Positions 14,008 to 21,700 of a DNA stretch of 26,971 nt are shown here, one piece after another (positions within the stretch are counted from its first letter, which is position 1; each line of letters begins with the position of its first letter). The notes under the pieces are model-generated. The model did no database searches, was not told where the DNA came from, and saw nothing but the letters and a program-made list of their open reading frames with translations. Source of the stretch: Cyanobacteria bacterium UBA11370 (lineage in GTDB: Bacteria; Cyanobacteriota; Cyanobacteriia; Cyanobacteriales; Coleofasciculaceae); NCBI GenBank assembly GCA_003486645.1, contig DNGI01000225.1, positions 1 through 26,971 of the forward strand. The letters are read 5' to 3'. The position numbers and the translations under genes were made by a program.

Positions 14008-15405
14008 TCAGTTTTCTGGTAGCATTAATCGGTGAGCGATCGCCACACTGCGAATCAAACTATGTTGTCCCACCAACCGATTATCTTCATCATCAATTCC
14101 TCTGTCTTCAACTAGATACCGTTCCCGCAGAGTTTCCATTGCAGCCTTTTGCTGCTTCTCAGTGTAACCCTCGTCTTCTAAATTAATCAGCCACCACTTT
14201 TCTTTGACTTCGCAGCGATAGATTGAGGCAGTGCAAAGCAAAACATAGGCATCATAAACATCATTCTTTAACCGCTCAAATGTCTTATCAATTCGTTTTT
14301 TGACTTGATTTCGCAAAACTTTTGTATATGATGCTAACTGCCATCTATTCTCATCAAGTTTAACTATTCCTTGGTTACGAGCCTCGTCAATAGCCTCTTT
14401 TACCCCTTCAATGTAACGACTATTCTCTTTCCAGTAAGCCCTGACTTTCCCACCATAGGAACCCTTAATTTCTCCAGCGATTGTCCGCAAGGCTAAAGGA
14501 TGTCCGTCATAAACTTCCCCAATTAACCGCAGGGGACTATGTGGTAATTCCAAATCGCCATCTAGTTTATCTTTTTGAAATAACGCCACCTGCTCAGGTG
14601 TTTCTAATCCTTTCAAAAGTTGGCAATACCAGAGGTTTTTATAGCGCTCGCAATCTGTCTCAAATTTAGTTGGCAAATCCTGGGACGTAAGAATCAAGCG
14701 ACTTTGGCAATCTGATTGTGCCAATAAACTGACAAAAAACTTACCCCACCACTCATCTTTAAAATCACCCCAGCCATCCTCTTCATTTCCTGCCAATAGG
14801 CACTCAAGAGAATCCATGAGGATTAAATACCGATTTTCGCACAAGCGTTTTACTAACCTCGGTAACAATTGCTCTGGTTTTCGCTCCTCTTTGGGGATAA
14901 TTTCCCCCCACTTCTCCAACCATTGCAGCGCGATACTGGCAAAATCTGAAGCTTTATTTTCATCTTCAAAATTATCCCTGCGTTCTCTCCAATCTCCTCG
15001 CAATTCCTCTACGACACGTTCAGCCAAAGCCGTTTTACCAATACCTGTAATACCAACTAATAGCAAGACGCGACAGGAAGACTGTACCCGCTCTGTCAAC
15101 TGTTGAATCAGGCTTTCTCGCCCAACCCACGCATCGTTATAGACGGTAAATTCCATATATGATGCAGCTTGCTGAGTTGGGGTGTTATCAACTATTTCCT
15201 CCCAGTTTTCTATTCCAACCGCTTTACAGATAGCAATAAATGCATCTTGCTGAATTGGTATCCTCCGCCTAAACCGCTTCAAAGTTGCTTCTGAAGTTTG
15301 AGCATCGTCACACCAAGCAGCAGATGTGGCGTTCCAACCTTTCTTTTTTCTGGCTTGATCAACTATTTCTAGTCCTTCCTTAGATGCTTTCAGAGTAGCT
15401 GCCAT
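14008..15405 (-). CDS. STAND NTPase with HTH and NB-ARC domains
   Basis: The 465-aa protein has an N-terminal helix-turn-helix-like domain (about 1-70, 'TSEATLKRFRRRIPIQQDAF'). An NB-ARC/AAA-type ATPase follows, with Walker A 'GITGIGKT' (118-125), Walker B-like 'LILMDSLE' (about 194-201) and sensor 'SRLILTSQ' (about 236-243), then a helical/winged-helix region ending 'RLVGQHSLIRSVAIAHRLML'. The Walker B has MDSLE instead of the usual DDVE, so one acidic position differs. STAND ATPases act as signal-triggered switches in regulation or immunity. The sensor part is encoded separately by the TPR gene downstream. No toxic effector domain is visible unless the N-terminal HTH acts as a transcription output. 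Confidence 0.88.
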   Translation of the reverse strand: MAATLKASKEGLEIVDQARKKKGWNATSAAWCDDAQTSEATLKRFRRRIPIQQDAFIAICKAVGIENWEEIVDNTPTQQAASYMEFTVYNDAWVGRESLIQQLTERVQSSCRVLLLVGITGIGKTALAERVVEELRGDWRERRDNFEDENKASDFASIALQWLEKWGEIIPKEERKPEQLLPRLVKRLCENRYLILMDSLECLLAGNEEDGWGDFKDEWWGKFFVSLLAQSDCQSRLILTSQDLPTKFETDCERYKNLWYCQLLKGLETPEQVALFQKDKLDGDLELPHSPLRLIGEVYDGHPLALRTIAGEIKGSYGGKVRAYWKENSRYIEGVKEAIDEARNQGIVKLDENRWQLASYTKVLRNQVKKRIDKTFERLKNDVYDAYVLLCTASIYRCEVKEKWWLINLEDEGYTEKQQKAAMETLRERYLVEDRGIDDEDNRLVGQHSLIRSVAIAHRLMLPEN

Positions 15406-15534
15406 GCTTATCTTCTAACTGGCTGATTGTTAGCTCAATTCTGGCTCACTTTCATTTGCAGCAGCAAGGGTGAGTTGAAACTGGCGCTAAAAAACCTATT
15501 TAGCTAAGTCATCCTAAAAGTGTTGAAGCAAAAG

Positions 15535-15544
15535 TTAGCGCTAA
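15535..15544. promoter_or_regulatory. TTAGCGCTAA palindrome, possible operator
   Basis: A perfect 10-bp palindrome lies between the divergent STAND and 64-aa genes. A half-matching GCGCTAA also occurs at 15484-15490. The N-terminal HTH of the STAND protein makes local binding imaginable, but this is only inference. Confidence 0.35.
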
Positions 15545-15551
15545 CCAAAGC

Positions 15552-15587
15552 TTCTCCTCAATCCAAACCTGATTCTTCTGAGGAGAA
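15552..15587 (+). promoter_or_regulatory. Hairpin burying the ribosome binding site
   Basis: TTCTCCTCA (15552-15560) is perfectly complementary to TGAGGAGAA (15579-15587), with an 18-nt loop. The right arm is the Shine-Dalgarno sequence (GAGGAG, 15580-15585) for the 64-aa gene starting at 15590, so translation should be inhibited when the RNA folds this way. Confidence 0.6.
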
Positions 15588-15589
15588 AT

Positions 15590-15784
15590 ATGATGGAATC
15601 TGAAACTCACCAAACAGTTCAGACCAACGAACCAATCATTGCTGTACTAACTCATGTCGAGCCAAATCTGCCGCCACAGGTTCCTGTAGGCAGTGTACCT
15701 GAAACTCTCTTGGCGATCGCAGTCCTAATCCGAAGCGTCGCCCTCCTAATTCAAGTTATTGGGCAACATAAGGGACGCAAGTAA
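15590..15784 (+). CDS. Small protein, 64 aa, with hydrophobic C-terminal helix
   Basis: The protein begins MMESETHQTVQTNEPIIAVL and has a Pro-rich middle (VEPNLPPQVPVGSVP). It ends with a 20-residue hydrophobic, Arg-interrupted helix (ETLLAIAVLIRSVALLIQVI) and a short basic tail. Similar cyanobacterial small proteins with a 'PETLLAIAVLI' helix are known to me only as hypothetical. The helix could sit in or on a membrane. It has a strong GAGGAG ribosome binding site, but this is in the stem of a perfect hairpin. It diverges from the STAND gene and ends before a terminator, so it is a single-gene unit. It might be a regulated toxic or signalling peptide; that is a guess. Confidence 0.65.
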   Translation: MMESETHQTVQTNEPIIAVLTHVEPNLPPQVPVGSVPETLLAIAVLIRSVALLIQVIGQHKGRK

Positions 15785-15804
15785 GATTTTCCAACTTGAG
15801 AATT

Positions 15805-15840
15805 AATCGCATCTCCAGTTCAAGGAAGTGCGATTTTTTT
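15805..15840 (+). terminator. Intrinsic terminator of the 64-aa gene
   Basis: AATCGCA pairs with TGCGATT around a 17-nt loop, followed by TTTTT, 20 nt after the stop codon. The remaining gap to 16006 contains one HIP1 site and no gene that I can see. Confidence 0.6.
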
Positions 15841-16006
15841 GATGGTAAATGAAAACGCGATCGCCTTTCAAATCGGGGCAGCAAGGCTGAAAAGCGGGAT
15901 GTATATTACTGCGTCCCGCTGCGAACAGAGTAGTTAACGATTCCCTAACTTCAAAAAATTAAGATTTGACGAGAGGGGAATTTCAAACTTGATTCAAGAA
16001 GCCCTA

Positions 16007-16483
16007 CTAAAACTCCTCGTCTGCTGCCAACTCTTCCTCAGAAAAAACATAATACCCTTTCTTTTCTTCCTCACTAGAATCAGCGGGATTATAAAAGTCA
16101 TCTGGTTCCACGAAACCCTGAGACATCAGTTCCTCGCGGTCAAGTCCTGCCATCTCAAATGCCCGACGCTCTTTAGGAGTCATCGCACTCAAATCTACCG
16201 TCGAAACCGGAGAACTCACCATACCCAAACGGGTACGTTCCTCTTGACGCTGCCGCTGTTGTTGTTCCCACTCCTGCTCTGCCTCAGCACCCCGACGCTC
16301 ATGCTCTTCCCGTAGTTGCCGCACAAGCTGATCATTTTTAGCTTTTCGGATGTGACGAACCTCCCATTGCTCAATTTCCGCCTCATCCATTCCCTGGGAG
16401 AGTAGCTGCTGCCGATACTCCGGTTTCATCGTACCGTCCGGGTTGTAGTCCTGCTCAATTAATTCATTTAAGTAGCTAGACAT
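16007..16483 (-). CDS. Hypothetical coiled-coil protein, 158 aa
   Basis: I do not recognise it. The N-terminus reads MSSYLNELIEQDYNPDG, then a long Glu/Arg/Gln-rich segment (about 40-90, QLREEHERRGAEAEQEWEQQ) that should form a charged coiled coil. 'AMTPKERRAFEMAGLDREEL' follows, and the tail is acidic (YYVFSEEELAADEEF). AGGAGG stands 7 nt before the ATG, so it is well translated. It lies 43 nt downstream of the ancestral tnsB stop, in the place where tnsC would be expected in a Tn7-like operon, but has no ATPase motif. Whether it belonged to the transposon or moved in later cannot be told. Confidence 0.68.
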   Translation of the reverse strand: MSSYLNELIEQDYNPDGTMKPEYRQQLLSQGMDEAEIEQWEVRHIRKAKNDQLVRQLREEHERRGAEAEQEWEQQQRQRQEERTRLGMVSSPVSTVDLSAMTPKERRAFEMAGLDREELMSQGFVEPDDFYNPADSSEEEKKGYYVFSEEELAADEEF

Positions 16484-16526
16484 CTTTGTTCCTCCTAATT
16501 CTGTGTCTCTGTGGTCTGATATTTGG

Positions 16527-17581
16527 TTAACGTTCCATCGAAACTTTTTGCGCCGTATTTTGAGTCACGAAGGCTGCTTTTTCCTGTTCAGAGAAGTTGC
16601 TAATCTCAGCCGATTGACCTTTTTGTGCCTTATAGAGCGTACCGCGATCGCCACTAGCATCAAAAGTTCGGTAGCCTGGTCAATAATTTGATTAATTTGC
16701 GCGTGTACAGAAGCTTGCGCTTGCTGTGCGCTAGATAATGCCTCAGTGCGGGCTAATTTTTGGATTGTCCAGTAGTCAATTGCTTCATACCAATCCTTTC
16801 CTTTAAAGGTTTGGCAAGTATCCAACAGTTGACAAACTTCTACATGGAAGCCACCATCAAGAGGCAGGTAAATCTTGTCTAGATTGCGGGGGTCATAAGC
16901 GACAGTAATCTTCCAAGTTTTTCCAACTCTAGCTTTGACAAACCATTGCTCGCGTGCTGCTAACTCGCAGCTATAAAACAGTTTTTCAAAGCGGATACCC
17001 CGCTCAGTTACGGTAGCAGTCCCAGTCGGGAGAAGATTAAGACGCACGATATCGGGTGTGCTGACACGGGGACGACCTCGTTTGCTATTGTGGCAAGAGC
17101 GTTCTTTGCCGCGTCCTCCGCAGCGGTCAAACAATGGTAATAAGGTATTGGGCGTTTGTCCCCCTTGCCAGTAACGTCGCAAATACTTGTAAATTGTTCG
17201 TTTTGTATATTGGCTGCTGTGGAGGGCAGCCTGAATGAGCTTTCCTCGTTCGCGAGGAATGTACAAATTTTCTCCGGCTGCAATCATTGGGGCAATTACT
17301 TTCCAGGCTTCATCTCGTCGTTTTCGGTGAGATGTTGGAATGGTGTCTTCTTTTGTTTGGAGTGAGGTGAATGGGTCTATTTGTAATATATGCGCTTCCC
17401 CAGTAGTTAGAGCCGTTTCTAACTCTAGGTATTCATGCCAGATGGGGAGAGCGTTGGGGTTATTCAGTTCAATGGTGACTACGTGGATGCTAGATGAATC
17501 TATCCATAACACTCGTTCTGTGTGAACAATGGTTTCTTCTTTTGGCAGCCACTGTAAGAGTTGGTTAATCCATAGTTTCAT
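16527..17581 (-). pseudogene. tnsB: Defective TnsB: DDE core deleted and C-terminus frameshifted
   Basis: The N-terminal DNA-binding part of a TnsB/Mu-type transposase is present ('IYKYLRRYWQGGQTPNTLLP', 'LFDRCGGRGKE', 'RGRPRVSTP'), as is the C-terminal beta-barrel part ('RFEKLFYSCELAAREQWF', 'VAYDPRNLDKIYLPL'). Between them, at about residues 176-181 (near 17040-17055), the whole catalytic DDE integrase core is gone in frame: about 340 aa against roughly 700 for the family. A second lesion is at a T run (16662-16665): the annotated frame ends at 16565 with an atypical tail, while a one-base shift gives 'FDASGDRGTLYKAQKG...' and ends at 16527, the expected type of C-terminus. Strand transfer is impossible. 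The DNA-binding part might still occupy transposon ends. tnsA lies 18 nt upstream. Confidence 0.82.
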
Positions 17582-17599
17582 TGCATTTCTCCTGCTCAG

Positions 17600-18418
17600 T
17601 TAATTTGTGCCTTCCCTGTTAACCGCAATCAGTGTTAGCTTTTCTCTGGGTTCAATTGGTTGGTTCATGTCAACTAACCACTGGCGGGTAGCAATTAAAT
17701 GACGAGCGACTGATAAACTGCTACCGGGTGGTAAATGCAGTTGCTCATCGCAATCGGTGGCAATTTGAGTCAAATTGGTATCTTTGAATTGGACAAGCTG
17801 GGTTAGTAATGTTTTAACGGCAGGCAGCTTCTCTTGTGGAAGGTTGAGGAATTGACTGTCGAAGAATGGGTGCAGCCATTTGATGTTAGCTGCCAGGACA
17901 GTCGGAATTTCTTGTTCTGTAACTATGCCCCAATTAATGTTTCTTTTAGCCCAATAACACCGTTCAATTTCTAACTTTTCTCTGGTTCTCTGGGAGTTTA
18001 GCTTTTGTTTTGGTTTAATGGTGCGAGCTACTTCCGCCACTCCCATCCCTTGACTTATAGTGATTAGGAAGTCGGTGGTCATAACGATGGGCTGGTTGGT
18101 TTTTGGGGATGTGAGATGAGAGATACCTTTTAAAGAGGCAATCTGCAAGGTTTCTGATAAGGGCAGTAGTGGATATTGTTCTCGAATATCGGTGACCATG
18201 AGTGACCATTCGAGGGTATAAAAGTAATTAGCTTCTAATTGGCTGAGTAAGTGATGAATTCGATGGCTTTTCCATCCTTTGATGCGAAAAGACAACCCGA
18301 TTGAGGGTACATCTCTAACTGTTAGCCACGGTAAGTAGTTGCTTCCCCTACCTTGACCTCGACTGTTACTGATTCTTTTGTGGCTTCCCGCATCGGTCAA
18401 CTGCCTGGGGTATGTATC
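17600..18418 (-). CDS. tnsA: TnsA-like transposon endonuclease
   Basis: This matches the TnsA endonuclease N-terminal family of Tn7-like elements in cyanobacteria: 'RGSNYLPWLTVRDVPSIG', 'RIKGWKSHRIHHLLSQLE', 'YTLEWSLMVTDIREQYPLLP' and 'VMTTDFLITI'. Catalytic candidates are the Glu of TLEWS, the Asp of TTDFLI and a Lys of KPKQK just after. The C-terminal half reads as the usual winged-helix domain. TnsA cuts the 5' ends of the transposon, acting with TnsB. I chose ATG 18418 with an AGGA before it; an in-frame TTG 45 nt earlier is less likely. The gene looks intact, while its partner tnsB is ruined and tnsC and tniQ are absent, so the element is a fossil. No clear transposon end was found between 18419 and 18600. 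Confidence 0.88.
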   Translation of the reverse strand, partial: DTYPRQLTDAGSHKRISNSRGQGRGSNYLPWLTVRDVPSIGLSFRIKGWKSHRIHHLLSQLEANYFYTLEWSLMVTDIREQYPLLPLSETLQIASLKGISHLTSPKTNQPIVMTTDFLITISQGMGVAEVARTIKPKQKLNSQRTREKLEIERCYWAKRNINWGIVTEQEIPTVLAANIKWLHPFFDSQFLNLPQEKLPAVKTLLTQLVQFKDTNLTQIATDCDEQLHLPPGSSLSVARHLIATRQWLVDMNQPIEPREKLTLIAVNREGTN

Positions 18419-18601
18419 CATTGGCGTTGTCCTATCTATTCCTGACGGGTTATAGTCGAGCAAGTCTTGCTAAATGGCTCTTTCCCTTCAACCAAATCCT
18501 ATGAAGGCACTTTTGCAAATGGTCAATTTTAACGATCTTAGCCGATTGGCTGAGGTGGCATTGGCGAGATCTCGCCCATTCTATGCTAGCCAGTATACAA
18601 C

Positions 18602-18649
18602 TTTATTGTTTAGGATACGAGTTTATTGTTTAGGATACAACTTTATTGT
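18602..18649 (+). promoter_or_regulatory. 20-bp-spaced direct repeats before parA fragment
   Basis: TTTATTGTTTAGGATAC occurs at 18602-18618 and 18622-18638, and its first 8 bases recur at 18642-18649, touching the ATG at 18650. ATACAACTTTATTG also recurs at 18595 and 18635. The near two-turn spacing suggests a partition-protein operator or centromere-like site. Confidence 0.6.
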
Positions 18650-18790
18650 ATGAGGACAGCTCAATGTCGAATAATTTCGCTATTCAATCAATCGGGCGGA
18701 GTGGGGAAAAGCAGTCTGACCATGAACCTCGGTTATCACTTAGCTTGTGTTTGTCTTTGTGATGCAATTCTCAAGCAACGCCTCGAATAA
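18650..18790 (+). pseudogene. parA: ParA partition ATPase, N-terminal stub
   Basis: The 46-codon frame starts MRTAQCRIISLFN followed by QSGGVGKSSLTMNLGYHLA, a textbook ParA/Soj opening with the deviant Walker A KGGxGK[T/S][T/S]. After about codon 32 (18745) the sequence becomes unrelated (CVCLCDAILKQRLE) and stops; the rest of a protein of about 200-300 aa is missing. The break coincides with the end of the convergent helicase gene, whose last codons overlap the junction on the other strand. This points to a recombination that replaced the parA body with the helicase module. ParA proteins segregate plasmids and chromosomes, so this is good evidence of a former plasmid backbone. Confidence 0.8.
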
Positions 18791-21700
18791 TGGTTCCCCA
18801 AAACTCATCAACCGCAGGGAAGGCATTTCATCAAATACCTCTGGATAAAACGTAACGCTTACGTTCCGCCCTTTGTAACTAAGCGCCCAGGTACGTTCGC
18901 TCTGAGGTTCAAACAATGCACCACAAGACCTTAAAATTGTTGAAGTCGTAAATAGCTGCTCAATCGTCTCTGGTGTAACCGGAGCCGGGGAAATTGGTTG
19001 GCGAATGTCTTCCAAGTCAGCCTCCACATCCATTGCCACCATCTCTTCTAAAGCCGGACGTAGGGGTGGAGTGTTGAGTACCTGGTCAAATTCGGACATC
19101 AGAACGTCCTCCTCTTCTGGGTCGGCACTCATTGCCGCTTGCTCGATAAACGTGGGAACTTGAGCCAGAATCGGTTGCAGGTTGCCAACAACTGTAGCAA
19201 AAGCATTGATGCGATCGCGTAATTTCTTATACACCTTCGCCTCTACTGTACCGTCATAATAGAAATTGTGAATCTTAACAGTGGGATAAATCTGCCCGAT
19301 TCGGTCTAAGCGCCCAATCCGCTGCTCGACTCGCATCGGGTTCCAGGGCATATCGTAATTCACTAATACCCCACAAGTTTGCAGGTTCAAACCTTCAGAT
19401 GCTGATTCCGTACACAGCAGAATTTTAATCTCGCCCTCTCGGAACTGGCGTTTGATGAGTTCTTTGGGCAAAATACACCACTCACTTCCTCGGTACAGTT
19501 CTCCGCCGCGTCCTGAATAACACGCCACTTGATTTCCATAAAGCTGCCGCAGAGACTCCCGCAGGTAGTCCATCGTGTCAGTATATTGGGTGAAAATAAT
19601 TGCACTCTCACGCTCAATCAGTTCCCGGCGCAGAGTGTCAATCAAGTGGGACAGCTTGCTATCTTCCCCTGTATTCTCAAACTGGCGCAGCAAGTTTTCC
19701 AGATATTCAATCTCTCTGGGGTCTATAGGTTCCAAGTAGGATTCCAACCCAGCAATTACGGCATCATCCGCTTCGTCTATATCGCTCAAATCATCGCTGG
19801 TGATACTGCTACCAGTTTCCGTCAATAGGGAATCTAAGCGACGTTGCAAGGATTCGCGGATAGCGTAAAACGAACTAGTTAAGCGCTTGCGGTACAGCGT
19901 CATCAAAAAGCCTAACGCCTTGCGTTCCTGCTTTTGGGCGAGGCGATAAAAATCCCGCACGTACTCGCTGACGGCGCGATACAGGGGAACTTCCCGGTTC
20001 GGTTCTAGGCTAATGGCATCGTCTCGCACGTCCCGCTGGGGAATGTCTCGGTCTAACAAACCCAGGCGATAATACTGCCGCAGGGTATCGCGAGTGTGGC
20101 GGAACATTAAGTCTTTGAGGGGAGTGTTGACGGTGAGGTACTGCCGCGAGGTGGTGATGAAGGGTTCGTCAGCGAGATACTGTTTGTGGTTTACTATTTT
20201 TTGACCGTCTTTCCAGACATTTTGCAGTCGGTAGGTGATAAAGCGATTCTCCTTCGGAGAGGCTCCGCCAACGCGTTTCTCCAAGTACTGCTGCAAACGA
20301 GAACAGGATTTGCCGCCGCGCTTGAAATAATCTACCGACATCTGCTGCCAGAAATCCAATTTGAAGCGGTCTGGGGTTTCTGGTAAAGTAGCGAAGTAAT
20401 TGCAGAAGTTATCGGCATAAGACCAATGCCCCTGAAGCCCTAGCAGGTGGAGTAAGTCAAAGACTTCAATCGGGTCAATCTGCATTGGGGTAGCAGACAG
20501 CAGCACCAGGGCGCGTGTCTTTTCTTTGAGCTGCTGCATTAACTCTAGTAGCCGATTTAGGGTATCCTTACGGGCTTGAGGGCTTTTGCGCCGTGCGTGG
20601 TGGGCTTCATCTAACACGACTAAATCCCATGAGTCAGCATCCAACAGTTCCTGCATTCTTTCAGTACGGCGTACCAGATGACTAGAGGCGAGAACTAAAT
20701 CTTTGGTATTCCAAGGGTTGGTTGCGAATGTAGAAGTTGCAGAAGTTGCAGAAGTTGCAGAAGTTGCAGAAGTTAAAGAAGTTTGATTCTCCTGAACTCC
20801 TGACTCCTGAACTCCTGTTGGCGAAGCCTTCTCCGAAGGAGTACTCCTCTCTCCATAGGGATCAGTTAATCCCCCTTGTGCGTAACTCCAGAAGTGAAGG
20901 TTGAACTTTTCCCGCAGTTCTTCCTGCCACTGAGGTTGCACACTGGCAGGGGCGAGGATTAAGACACGCTTCACCTTTTGGCTGACCAGCAGGTAACGCA
21001 GAATCAAGCCTGTTTCAATTGTCTTCCCCAGTCCAACTTCATCGGCAATCAGGAAACTGCGGGGGAACTGCTGGGCAACTCGTCGGAGTATCTTGGTTTG
21101 GTGAGGCCAGGGGGTAATGGGAATGGATTTGAGGCAGAAGTCCAAACAGCCGGGGTGTTGGTGCAGGTTAATAAGCTGGGCAAAAGCTTGGCGTTCTCGT
21201 TCCCATTGGGCTTCAGAAATCGCAGGTGTATCCGTAGTATGGGCATCTTGCCTGTTGGCTTCAGCATCCGGCGTTAGTTCAGGTGTTAGGGAGTCAGACG
21301 CTTCCACTTCTTGGGGCGATTGCGTCTTTATTTCCTTGTCCCCATTTTTCGGCAGGGTTCTGGTATCGAATTCCGCTTGTTTGTTCCAAGTGGGTTTGGT
21401 TGCTGGAGTATAACGCAGCAGTTTTTCTTGCACCGCTTCTGGTACCTCAAAGACTCGGACGTTCGGGGCTAAATTGTTCCAGAGTTGTTCAAAGCGAAAT
21501 AGTTCCTCGTTGACTCGTTCTGAGTCTCGCCCACCTTCCCAGCTACAGTAAACATGGAATGATTCCACGTTACGTTCCCAACCGCTGAGGGATTCGTTGT
21601 TGGAACCACTGAAGGCTAATTGATTGCCTTGAGAATCGGTGAAAATGCCTACCTTTTCATGGAAAATGTGATAGGGGTCGAGTTGAGTGTAACTCTCTTC

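Noticed and set aside
16662..16665. Programmed frameshift in tnsB at CTTTTGA
   Set aside because: No strong slippery heptamer or downstream structure is visible, and the gene already lacks its catalytic core, so mutation is simpler.
18419..18600. Tn7-like left end (TGT...ACA with repeated TnsB sites) upstream of tnsA
   Set aside because: I see no repeated binding-site pattern here. The repeats nearer the parA stub have a partition-operator look instead.
19387..21513. Several open frames on the plus strand and in other minus frames within the helicase gene
   Set aside because: They overlap a long gene with clear domains and have no motifs of their own.
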